Assembly (NCBI GenBank): GCA_036268355.1
Contig: DATAUG010000102.1
Span: forward strand, 1-17,486
Source of the DNA: DASQPJ01 sp036268355
GTDB lineage: Bacteria > Actinomycetota > Actinomycetes > Sporichthyales > Sporichthyaceae
Direction: 5' to 3'
Length of the DNA stretch: 17,486 nt
The notes below the pieces were generated by a model that was not told the DNA's origin, made no database searches, and was given only the letters and a program-made list of their open reading frames with translations. The translations under genes and the position numbers were made by a program. Each line of letters begins with the position of its first letter. Position 1 is the stretch's first letter. Below are positions 1 to 6,553 of this stretch, in pieces.

Positions 1-88
1 CCAGTCCCGCCTTGACCGTCGAGGCCCGCGTCCACGACATCAACCGTTCCCGGTCCCCGTCCCGCAAACCCAGTACCGCTGCACGCAT
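1..88 (-). CDS. IS630-like transposase, N-terminal fragment (runs off left edge)
   Basis: Read leftward from an ATG at 88, the frame stays open to the window edge (29 codons). It begins MRAAVLGLRDGDRER and continues LMSWTRASTVKAGL. From memory this resembles the start of actinobacterial IS630-family transposases, where an acidic-basic helix and a WTR-S-S/T-V-x-AGL stretch lead into a helix-turn-helix beginning around QRARIVLLAA. The catalytic DDE domain lies outside the window, so family and intactness are not shown here. The gene sits directly downstream of cofC in the same orientation, and no ribosome-binding site is obvious before the ATG. The call rests on only 29 residues, so it is moderately sure; a chance open frame is the alternative. 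Confidence 0.6.
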   Translation of the reverse strand, partial: MRAAVLGLRDGDRERLMSWTRASTVKAGL

Positions 89-139
89 GAGCCATTGTCC
101 CGAACCCAACCGTTCAGAGACTATTGCAACACGCCACTA
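1..139. mobile_element. Right-hand end of a probable insertion sequence
   Basis: The transposase start at 88 leaves about 50 bases before the cofC stop codon (137-139 on the minus strand), so the element end should lie within 89-139. IS630-family elements insert at and duplicate TA. TA dinucleotides occur at 122-123 and at 138-139, the latter inside the cofC stop codon. The terminal inverted repeat cannot be identified because the other end is not in the window, so the boundary is inferred. Confidence 0.4.
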
Positions 140-817
140 GGCGCCGATCTGTCGTTCGGTGAACCCGCCGACCAGCGCCGCGGTGTGATCACCCACCCCG
201 AGCTCGAGTGCCGCCCGCAGGTCGGCGATGGTGTCCACGTCGCGCCGCAGTGACGGCACGTCAGCTTCGACGAACGCCCGGGCACCGGCCTGCAGATGGG
301 TGTTCAACGACTGGGCACCGAACGCCGGGTCGAAGGGTGCGCCGGCCGCGCTCAGGTACGCCGTGGTGCCCCGACCGTGCGCGTCGGCGACCACGGTCGG
401 TCGATCCGGTGGCCCCGCACTGGTCGCGAACCGCAGTACGGCAGCCAGTTCGGGCGGCCGCAGTGCGGGCAGATCGGCGGACAACGCCCCGATCGGGGCG
501 CCCGGTCGACGCTGCCCGGCCACCCGGGCACCCCAGCGCAGGGCAGGGTTGAGGCCGGCGTCCGGACGGTCGGGAACTGCGTGGGCCCCCAGTTGCCGAG
601 CCGTCTGCGCAACGGTTTGGTCGTCGGTGACCACGATCACCTCGGCCACTCCTGGGGTCCGTAGGGCTGCTGAGATCGTGTCTGCGGCGAACGCCAGCGC
701 GAAGGCCGTCCGACGGGCGCCCAGATCCGCGTCGAGACGCGTTTTCGCGATCTCGAGCCGCTTCACCGGTACGACCAGGCACCAACCGCCCGCCGGGTCT
801 TCGCGCGAATCACTCAT
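137..817 (-). CDS. cofC: CofC/FbiD guanylyltransferase of coenzyme F420 biosynthesis
   Basis: 226 residues from ATG 817; a much longer open frame upstream is an antisense artefact. It carries the CofC nucleotidyltransferase signatures: VVPVKRLEIAKTRL (residues 15-28) for nucleotide binding, LNPALRWG (89-96), a GALSADLPAL metal/nucleotide loop (110-119), HGRGTTAYL (147-155), F-x-P-x-FG-x-x-S (162-170) and DVDTIADL (193-200). The enzyme joins GMP from GTP to 2-phospholactate or, as shown for mycobacterial FbiD, phosphoenolpyruvate. This gives the activated side-chain precursor used by CofD/FbiA. The length is normal for the family. The gene is divergent from the acyltransferase gene with a 63-base gap and has only a weak ribosome-binding site. 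Other F420 genes are not in the window, but an F420-type oxidoreductase lies 1.9 kb away. Substrate preference cannot be read from the sequence. Confidence 0.93.
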   Translation of the reverse strand: MSDSREDPAGGWCLVVPVKRLEIAKTRLDADLGARRTAFALAFAADTISAALRTPGVAEVIVVTDDQTVAQTARQLGAHAVPDRPDAGLNPALRWGARVAGQRRPGAPIGALSADLPALRPPELAAVLRFATSAGPPDRPTVVADAHGRGTTAYLSAAGAPFDPAFGAQSLNTHLQAGARAFVEADVPSLRRDVDTIADLRAALELGVGDHTAALVGGFTERQIGA

Positions 818-880
818 GGTCGACTGCGATTCTCTCACTTCCCATGAAAGGCTGAGTGCGGAGCATGGGAGGGGCGACCG

Positions 881-1648
881 GTGGGTGGCGATCGCAAGCG
901 GCCGTGGTTCGTGGCCGCCGAGGTGGCCATCATCCCCTGGATGCGCATCCTGCTGCGCCATCGCTGGCGGGGGGCGGAACGACTTCCGCGTTCCGGTGGC
1001 GTGATCGTCGTCGCCAATCACATCTCGAAGATCGACCCACTCACGTTCGGGTATTTCGTTCGCTGCGCCGGTCGGGTTCCGCGATTTCTGGCCAAGGCGG
1101 AGTTGTTCGAGCACCCGTGGATCGGCCGGGTATTCGTCGGGGCCGAGATGATTCCGGTGCGCCGCGGTTCTGACGCCGCCAATTCGTCGGTCGAGGCTGC
1201 CGTGGCGGCCGTGCGGGCGGGAGCCTGTGTCGTGGTCTACCCCGAGGCGACGATCACCCGTGATCCGGGACTGTGGCCGATGGTCGGGAAGACCGGCGCG
1301 GCGCGGATCGCACTGGCCACCTGTGCGCCGGTCATCCCGGTGGCGCAGTGGGGCGCGCAGCGTTTCCTGCCGCCCTACTCCCACCGGCCGGTGCTGTGGC
1401 CGCCGACGACCGTGTACGCCCGGGCCGGAGCTCCGGTCGACCTGTCCGACCTCTACGGCACGACACCCACGACCGAGGCGCTGGAAACCGCCACCGAGCG
1501 GATCATGGCGGCGATCACTGCGGAGTTGGAGATCGTCCGGGGCGAAAAGGCGCCCGCGGAACGCTTCGACCCGCGGCGTGCCGGGGTTGCGGAGTACGGC
1601 GACCCGACAGCTGAGCACACGTCAGATCAGCCGGGTTCGACGTCGTGA
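881..1648 (+). CDS. 1-acyl-sn-glycerol-3-phosphate acyltransferase family protein (PlsC-like)
   Basis: 255 residues from GTG 881, preceded by a good GGGAGGGG ribosome-binding site (867-876 region). The HX4D acyltransferase motif is clear: NHISKID, with His47 and Asp52. FLAKAELFEHPW (69-80), the IPVRRGSDAA substrate block (91-100), and VVYPEATITRD (118-128) in place of the usual EGTRS motif complete the PlsC fold order; VIPVAQWG (151-158) is motif IV. The family transfers acyl chains from acyl-CoA or acyl-ACP to lysophosphatidate at the inner membrane face. There is no long N-terminal membrane segment, only a hydrophobic patch at 11-26, so association is probably peripheral. The stop codon overlaps the gpsA start (GTGA). 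GpsA makes the glycerol-3-phosphate that this pathway acylates, which supports a phospholipid role. The exact acyl acceptor is not determinable. Confidence 0.9.
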   Translation: MGGDRKRPWFVAAEVAIIPWMRILLRHRWRGAERLPRSGGVIVVANHISKIDPLTFGYFVRCAGRVPRFLAKAELFEHPWIGRVFVGAEMIPVRRGSDAANSSVEAAVAAVRAGACVVVYPEATITRDPGLWPMVGKTGAARIALATCAPVIPVAQWGAQRFLPPYSHRPVLWPPTTVYARAGAPVDLSDLYGTTPTTEALETATERIMAAITAELEIVRGEKAPAERFDPRRAGVAEYGDPTAEHTSDQPGSTS

Positions 1649-2655
1649 CCACGACCGCCGTGATGGGCGCCGGCGCGTGGGGGACGGCGTTCTCGATCGT
1701 GCTCGCGGACGCCGGCAACGACGTGCGACTCTGGGCCCGCCGCGCCGAACTCACGCAGGCGATGACCGACAAGCGGCGCAACCTCGACCACCTGCCCGAC
1801 GCCGACCTGCCCGAGTTGGTGCGGCCGACATCGGAGGCCGCGCAGGCGTTGGCCGACGCAACGTTGGTCTTCCTCGCTGTCCCGTCGCAGCGGTTGCGGG
1901 AGCACCTGCGTGACTGGGCATCGTTGATCCGACCCGACGCCGTGTTGGTGAGCCTGGCGAAGGGCGTCGAACTGACCACCACCAAGCGGATGAGCGAGGT
2001 GATCGCCGGCGTCACCGGCGCGGGCGACGAGCGGATCGCGGTGCTCACCGGCCCGAATCTGGCCGACGAGGTGGCGGCGCGACAACCCGCCGCCACCGTG
2101 ATCGCCTGCGCCCGCATCGAGGTTGCCGCACGCATTCAGGAGGCATGCCACACCGAGGCGTTCCGCCCCTACATCCACACCGATGTGACCGGTGCCGAGC
2201 TTGGCGGCGCGGTCAAGAACGTGATTGCGCTCGCAGTCGGGATGGCGCACGGGATGGGGCTGGGCGACAACGCGAAGGCCGCCTTGATGACCCGGGGAAT
2301 GGCTGAGACCGCGCGCCTCGGCGTCGCGCTGGGCGCCGACCCGTACACCTTCGCGGGACTGGCCGGCATGGGCGACCTGGTAGCCACTTGTCAGTCTCCG
2401 CTGTCGCGAAATCGGCGCTTCGGTGAACGCCTGGGTGCCGGGGCCGGGTTGGCCGATCTGGTCTCGGACACCCGGCAGGTGGTCGAAGGGGTCAAGTCCT
2501 GCGAGGCGATCGGCGATCTGGCCAGATCGCACGATGTGGACATGCCGATCGTGTCCGCCGTCGCATCGGCCGTCCGTGACGGCGTCGCTCCGGGCGTGGT
2601 ACTTCGTAGGTTGATGGCGCGTTCGGCCAAGCCGGAACGCGACGAACAGTCGTAG
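1645..2655 (+). CDS. gpsA: NAD(P)+-dependent glycerol-3-phosphate dehydrogenase
   Basis: 336 residues, the usual length for GpsA. The N-terminal Rossmann fold has the dinucleotide loop GAGAWG at 8-13. FLAVPSQ (76-82), SLAKGVE with conserved Lys106, LTGPNLADEVA (134-144), and GGAVKNVIALAVGMAHG with catalytic Lys191 follow. The C-terminal substrate domain has GDNAKAALMTRGMAE (207-221) and FAGLAGMGDLVATCQSPLSR (236-255), ending with NRRFG. The enzyme reduces dihydroxyacetone phosphate to sn-glycerol-3-phosphate for phospholipid synthesis. The GTG start overlaps the stop of the upstream acyltransferase (GTGA), so translation is probably coupled and the two form one transcription unit. The alternative ATG at codon 7 would remove the first beta strand and is unlikely. 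Confidence 0.97.
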   Translation: MTTTAVMGAGAWGTAFSIVLADAGNDVRLWARRAELTQAMTDKRRNLDHLPDADLPELVRPTSEAAQALADATLVFLAVPSQRLREHLRDWASLIRPDAVLVSLAKGVELTTTKRMSEVIAGVTGAGDERIAVLTGPNLADEVAARQPAATVIACARIEVAARIQEACHTEAFRPYIHTDVTGAELGGAVKNVIALAVGMAHGMGLGDNAKAALMTRGMAETARLGVALGADPYTFAGLAGMGDLVATCQSPLSRNRRFGERLGAGAGLADLVSDTRQVVEGVKSCEAIGDLARSHDVDMPIVSAVASAVRDGVAPGVVLRRLMARSAKPERDEQS

Positions 2656-2685
2656 CTGTACTTACGAACAGCACGGAGGAGTCTC

Positions 2686-3519
2686 ATGAAGTTCGGGATC
2701 GTCATGTTCGCCACCGATGAGTCGATCGGGATCGTGCAACTGGCTCGTGCGGTCGAGGAACGTGGCTTCGAGTCGTTGTTCCTGCCCGAGCATTCGCACA
2801 TGCCGGTCGACCACAGTCCCTGGCCCGGCGGTCCCGAACTGCCTCGGTACTACAAGCGGACGCTGGACCTGTTCGTGGCACTCGGCGCCGCGGCCGCGGT
2901 GACCACGACCCTGCAGGTCGGCACCGGCGTCTGTCTGGTGGTGCAACACGACCCGATCCTGCTTGCCAAGAAGGTCGCCACCCTGGACCAGATCTCCGGT
3001 GGGCGGGTGTTGTTCGGCATCGGTGGTGGCTGGAACCGGGTGGAGATGGCCAACCACGGCACCGACCCGACGACCCGCTGGCGGCTGCTGCGGGAACGCG
3101 TTCTGGCGTGCCGGGAGATCTGGACCAAGGAGGAGGCGGAGTTTCACGGCGAGTTCGTGGACTTCGGGCCGCTGTGGTCGTGGCCGAAACCGTCGAAGGT
3201 GCCGCCGGTGTTGATCGGCGGCGACGGGGCGGGCACCTTCGACCGCGTACTGGATTACTGCGACGGTTGGATGCCGCTGAGCCGGACCAGTCCCGAGCGG
3301 TTCGTCACCCGCTTCCACGAGCTTCAGCAGCTGGCCGCGGATCGGGGCCGGCCACCGGTGCCGGTGACGATGTTCGGCGCGGCGCCCACGGCCCGGACGA
3401 TCGCCAACCTGATTGAACTCGGCGTCGAACGCTGCCTGTTCTTCATCAAGCCGGTACCGGCCGACGAGGCTCTCCCGGAGCTGGATTCCCTTGCCGCGTT
3501 GGTCGCCGCCAACGGCTGA
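2686..3519 (+). CDS. LLM-class (luciferase-like) F420-dependent oxidoreductase
   Basis: 277 residues from an ATG with a strong CGGAGGAG ribosome-binding site 7 bases upstream. It is a luciferase-like TIM-barrel protein: MKFGIVMF opening strand, AVEERGFESLFLPEHSH (22-38), QVGTGVCLVVQHDPILLAKK (77-96), and the family hallmark SGGRVLFGIGGGWN (104-117). WPKPSKVPPVLIGGDG (166-181) and the CDGW block (192-195) complete it. Actinobacterial members of this LLM subgroup mostly use reduced F420 as hydride carrier, often on unknown substrates; cofC 1.9 kb upstream fits but does not prove this. The gap after gpsA is 30 bases with no terminator, so it may be read from the gpsA transcript. FMN dependence is the main alternative. 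The substrate is unknown. Confidence 0.88.
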   Translation: MKFGIVMFATDESIGIVQLARAVEERGFESLFLPEHSHMPVDHSPWPGGPELPRYYKRTLDLFVALGAAAAVTTTLQVGTGVCLVVQHDPILLAKKVATLDQISGGRVLFGIGGGWNRVEMANHGTDPTTRWRLLRERVLACREIWTKEEAEFHGEFVDFGPLWSWPKPSKVPPVLIGGDGAGTFDRVLDYCDGWMPLSRTSPERFVTRFHELQQLAADRGRPPVPVTMFGAAPTARTIANLIELGVERCLFFIKPVPADEALPELDSLAALVAANG

Positions 3520-3569
3520 GCCCGACACGTCCGTGGGCAATTGCGCCGGTCTCGCCGGGGCCCGGGCTG

Positions 3570-3575
3570 TACTGT
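3570..3575 (+). promoter_or_regulatory. Candidate -10 element for leaderless ddl mRNA
   Basis: TACTGT fits the actinobacterial TANNNT -10 consensus and ends 8 bases before the ddl ATG (3584), which would put the transcript start at or within a base or two of the start codon. No ribosome-binding site precedes the ATG, which agrees with a leaderless message. No convincing -35 hexamer is visible at 17-18 bases spacing. Confidence 0.35.
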
Positions 3576-3583
3576 CGTGATCA

Positions 3584-4708
3584 ATGAGCGCAAGCCCACG
3601 CAAGCCGAGGGTCGCCGTGGTGTTCGGTGGCAGATCCTCGGAACATTCCATCTCCTGCGTTTCCGCGGCGGGCGTGCTGCGGGCCATCGACCGCGACGCC
3701 TACGACGTCGTCCCGATCGGGATCTCGCCGGCCGGTCGGTGGATGCTGGTGCCCGACGACCCGGCGCGGCTGGAGATCGTCGACGGCAAGCTGCCGCAGG
3801 TCGACGAGGGCTATCCGGTGGTGCTGGCCGCCGATCCGACCGCGCACGCGTTGACGGTCACCGAGGACGGTTCGCCGACCGGTGCGCTGGGCACGCTGGA
3901 CGTGGTCTTCCCGTTGCTGCACGGGCCGTACGGCGAGGACGGGACCATCCAGGGGCTGCTGGAGCTGGCCGACATCCCGTACGTCGGCTCCGGCGTGCTG
4001 GCCAGTGCGGTGGCCATGGACAAGGCCCACATGAAGGTCGCGTTGGCCGGTGCCGGGCTGCCGGTGGGCCCGTACCTGGTCGTGCCGCCGCGGCGTTGGC
4101 AGCTCGACCCGGCCGGCGTGCGGGCGGACGCGGCCGGACTGGGTTGGCCGGTGTTCGTCAAGCCCGCCCGCGGCGGCTCGAGCGTCGGCATCAGCAAGGT
4201 GCACGGACCCGACGGCCTGACCCAGGCGATCGCCGGCGCCCAGGGCTGGGACCCCAAGGTGATCGTCGAGGCGGCATTGCCCGGTCGGGAGATCGAGTGC
4301 GGAGTGCTCGAAGGTTGTCCCGCCGCCGACGGCAGTCTGAGCGCACCCGAGGCGAGCGTCACCGCCCAGATCCGGGTCACCGGTGGCCGCGAGTTCTACG
4401 ACTTCGAGGCCAAGTATCTGGAGAACTCCACCGAGTTGACCGTTCCGGCGGATCTGCCGGCCGCCGTGGCCGATGAGGTCCGGCGCCTTTCGGTGTCGGC
4501 CTTCGAAGCCTTGAGCTGCGAGGGACTGGCCCGGGTGGACTTCTTCGTCGACGGCGACCGGATCGTGCTCAACGAGGTGAACACCATGCCCGGTTTCACG
4601 CCGGTGTCGATGTTCCCCACGATGTGGGCAGCCTCCGGCCTCGACTACCCCGCCCTGGTCGACCGGCTGCTGCGGACCGCGTTGGCGCGCCGCCGCGGCC
4701 TACGGTGA
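3584..4708 (+). CDS. ddl: D-alanine--D-alanine ligase
   Basis: 374 residues, typical of actinobacterial Ddl. Motifs in order: VVFGGRSSEHSIS (12-24, Glu20 for the first D-Ala), FPLLHGPYGEDGTIQG (109-124), IPYVGSG (131-137), the ATP-grasp loop FVKPARGGSSVGISKV (191-206), EIECGVL (236-242), FYDFEAKY (271-278) and NEVNTMPGFTPVSMFP (330-345) for Mg and the second D-Ala. Tyr278 in the omega-loop position favours D-Ala-D-Ala over a VanA-type D-lactate product. The enzyme supplies the peptidoglycan dipeptide in the cytosol. The start is supported by family alignment. There is no clear ribosome-binding site, and a -10-like hexamer lies 8 bases upstream. The 3' end overlaps the convergent DUF3515 lipoprotein gene by 9 bases. 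Confidence 0.96.
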   Translation: MSASPRKPRVAVVFGGRSSEHSISCVSAAGVLRAIDRDAYDVVPIGISPAGRWMLVPDDPARLEIVDGKLPQVDEGYPVVLAADPTAHALTVTEDGSPTGALGTLDVVFPLLHGPYGEDGTIQGLLELADIPYVGSGVLASAVAMDKAHMKVALAGAGLPVGPYLVVPPRRWQLDPAGVRADAAGLGWPVFVKPARGGSSVGISKVHGPDGLTQAIAGAQGWDPKVIVEAALPGREIECGVLEGCPAADGSLSAPEASVTAQIRVTGGREFYDFEAKYLENSTELTVPADLPAAVADEVRRLSVSAFEALSCEGLARVDFFVDGDRIVLNEVNTMPGFTPVSMFPTMWAASGLDYPALVDRLLRTALARRRGLR

Positions 4709-5197
4709 TGGTGTCTGACTGGCACTGACCTGCAGGTGCGGCGGGGTCACCTTGGGGTCGGTGGCCTTGATGGCCGTCGCGAGGTCCACCACCGGCCCCA
4801 CCGCGGGGCTGTGCGAGTTGGGGATGGTCACCTCGACGTCGGCCGCCCGCGCGAACGTCGTCCAGACGCGTTGTGTCGGCTGCTCGTCCACGTACCAGTC
4901 GACCTCGTTGACGCCACTGAGCTGCGAGGTCGCGGTCAGGCCCGCAGGTGGGCCGACACCGCAGCGCAGCACGACCGGCGGGTCGCCCCAGGCCGCGACC
5001 GTTGTCGCGGCCGGATCGGTCCGCCGTCGGTGCAGGTCGTCGACCTTCGCAGGCAGCGCGGTGGCGAGCCGGTCGCAGACCGCCGCCATACCTCCGGCGG
5101 CGATCCTCGGCGGGTCCACGGCAACCGGACCCGGCCCGTTGCCGCAGGCCGTCACCGCGGCGAGGCTCAGCAGCAGCCAGGCGGCGGTGTGTCTCAG
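4700..5197 (-). CDS. DUF3515 family lipoprotein, probable CTG start
   Basis: 165 residues if translation begins at CTG 5197. The N-terminus reads (M)RHTAAWLLLSLAAVTAC: a short charged end, a hydrophobic core and a lipobox V-T-A-C with the lipidated Cys at 18, so the product should be a membrane-anchored extracytoplasmic lipoprotein. The mature part has two further cysteines (residues 41 and 79), LRCGVGPPAGL (77-87) and VDWYVDEQPTQRVW (99-112), which resemble actinobacterial DUF3515 proteins; their function is unknown to me. No ATG, GTG or TTG occurs in frame upstream near the signal peptide, and the first internal one falls inside the lipobox (codon 16). The CTG overlaps the stop of the upstream RAM-domain gene as CTGA, the same geometry as ATGA/GTGA coupling. 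The 3' end overlaps ddl by 9 bases. Confidence 0.82.
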   Translation of the reverse strand: MRHTAAWLLLSLAAVTACGNGPGPVAVDPPRIAAGGMAAVCDRLATALPAKVDDLHRRRTDPAATTVAAWGDPPVVLRCGVGPPAGLTATSQLSGVNEVDWYVDEQPTQRVWTTFARAADVEVTIPNSHSPAVGPVVDLATAIKATDPKVTPPHLQVSASQTPSP

Positions 5198-5430
5198 AGG
5201 TGGACGACCGGGCAGGTCAACGTCCGCGTGATGCCGTCGACTGCCTGCACCCGGGCCACCACCAGCTTGCCCAGTTCGTCGACCGAGCCGGCCTCGGCGC
5301 GCACGATGACGTCGTACGGGCCGGTCACGTCCTCGGCGAGGGTGACGCCCGCGATGTCCTGGATCTGTTGCGCGACCACCGCGGCCTTGCCCACCTCGGT
5401 CTGGATGAGGATGTATGCCTGGACCGTCAT
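5194..5430 (-). CDS. Stand-alone Lrp/AsnC RAM-domain (ligand-binding) protein
   Basis: 78 residues from ATG 5430 with an excellent CTGGAGGACGCC ribosome-binding site. The whole protein is one RAM (AsnC_trans_reg) domain: VQAYILIQTEVGKAAVVAQQ beta-alpha start, DIAGVTLAEDVTGPYDVIVR with the conserved G-x-YD turn (37-40), then LVVARVQAVDGITRTLTC (56-73). There is no DNA-binding helix-turn-helix, so it is probably a small-molecule-binding oligomer (often amino acids in this family) and not a classical repressor. It is divergent from thiL (80-base gap) and directly precedes the DUF3515 lipoprotein gene. The stop and the following CTG start overlap, so the two are probably translated together. The ligand is unknown. 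Confidence 0.9.
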   Translation of the reverse strand: MTVQAYILIQTEVGKAAVVAQQIQDIAGVTLAEDVTGPYDVIVRAEAGSVDELGKLVVARVQAVDGITRTLTCPVVHL

Positions 5431-5510
5431 GGCGTCCTCCAGATTGGTCGGCGGAGCGGTGCGCTGGCGTAGTTTCGCAGGTCGAGCAAAGCCGGCACAG
5501 GGGAGGGTTG

Positions 5511-6500
5511 TTGCCCGCATTACGCGGACCCGACATCGGAACCGTCGGTGAATTCGGGCTGATCGCGGCGATGACCGCAGGACTGCGCCGCGGCACCGGT
5601 GTGTTGCTCGGTCCGGGCGACGACGCCGCGATCGTGGCGGCGGGAGACGGTCGGGTGGTCGTGTCCGTCGACACCCTCGTCCAGGACGGGCATTTCCGGC
5701 TCGACCGGACCACCGCGGGCGACCTCGGACACAAGGCCGCGGCTGTGTCCATGGCCGACATTGCGGCGATGGGCGCCGTGCCGACCGGCGTGCTCCTGGC
5801 GCTTTGCCTGCCGGCTGACATCGCCGTGGACTGGGTGCTCGAGCTGATGGGGGGTATCGATGCGGAATGCACGACGGCGGGCGCCTGCGTGATCGGTGGC
5901 GACGTGGTGCGCGGCGACCGGGTCGTGTTGACCGTAACTGTCCTCGGTGACCTTCAAGGCCGTGAGCCGGTGACCCGTTCCGGTGCCAGGCCCGGCGATG
6001 TGGTCGCGGTGGCCGGTGCGCTGGGTCGCTCCGCGGCCGGTCTGGCGGTGCAGGAGCGTGGGGTGCGGGGCGACTGGCCCGACCTGCTCGCGGCACACCA
6101 TCGGCCCCGACCGCCGTACGCCGCCGGTCCCGAGGCGGCCGGCCTCGGTGCGACCTCGTTGATCGACGTCAGCGACGGCCTGCTGGCCGACCTGGGCCAT
6201 GTGGCCACCGCCGGTGGGGTGACGATCGACGTGCGCAGCGCGGCCTTCGTGCCCGACGCGCGACTGGCGCAGGCCGCCCGGGCGGTTGACGCAGACGCGC
6301 TGGGTTGGATGCTCACCGGCGGGGAGGACCACGCGCTGGCCGCCACGTTCCCGGCCGCGGTGCGCCTGCCGGCGACCTGGCGGGTGGTCGGGACGGTCGG
6401 CGGCGGGCAGGCGGCCGTCACCGTGGACGGCCGAGCGTGGTCCGGCCTCCTCGGGTGGGACCACTTCGCGGGACCCGATCTGACGGGCCGTCAGCGGTGA
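5511..6500 (+). CDS. thiL: Thiamine-monophosphate kinase
   Basis: 329 residues from TTG 5511 (TTG 5508 equally possible). No ATG or GTG lies in frame between the upstream noncoding gap and the conserved VGEFGLI (12-18), and a GGGAGGG ribosome-binding sequence at 5501-5507 directly precedes the TTG pair. ThiL motifs: GPGDDAAIV (34-42, Mg/ATP), VSVDTLVQDGHF (51-62), HKAAAVSMADIAAMGAVP (74-91), GGDVVRG (129-135), LIDVSDGLLADLGH (217-230) and GGEDHAL (270-276). It phosphorylates thiamine monophosphate to thiamine diphosphate in the cytosol. A possible -10 (TAGTTT, 5470-5475) lies about 35 bases upstream without a well-spaced -35. thiD follows in the same pathway and may be co-transcribed. Confidence 0.95.
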   Translation: MPALRGPDIGTVGEFGLIAAMTAGLRRGTGVLLGPGDDAAIVAAGDGRVVVSVDTLVQDGHFRLDRTTAGDLGHKAAAVSMADIAAMGAVPTGVLLALCLPADIAVDWVLELMGGIDAECTTAGACVIGGDVVRGDRVVLTVTVLGDLQGREPVTRSGARPGDVVAVAGALGRSAAGLAVQERGVRGDWPDLLAAHHRPRPPYAAGPEAAGLGATSLIDVSDGLLADLGHVATAGGVTIDVRSAAFVPDARLAQAARAVDADALGWMLTGGEDHALAATFPAAVRLPATWRVVGTVGGGQAAVTVDGRAWSGLLGWDHFAGPDLTGRQR

Positions 6501-6552
6501 GCGACTGCGACGAGCGAGGAACGAGCGAGAAGCACGAGCGAACAACAAGCGC
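6497..6552 (+). repeat. Degenerate CGAGCGA-type short repeat at the thiL/thiD junction
   Basis: The stretch holds four imperfect copies of a GACGAGCGA / AACGAGCGA / CACGAGCGA unit in purine-rich DNA, starting on the thiL stop codon. It has low coding character although it is open in the thiD frame. From memory, similar GAGCGA-rich tracts are frequent near gene ends in actinobacterial genomes; their role is unknown to me. Confidence 0.5.
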
Positions 6553-6553
6553 C

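Noticed and set aside
818..1618. Upstream extension of the cofC frame on the minus strand (to 493 residues)
   Set aside because: It runs antisense to the clearly real PlsC-like gene, is Arg/His/Gly-rich without motifs, and CofC normally starts where the ATG at 817 lies.
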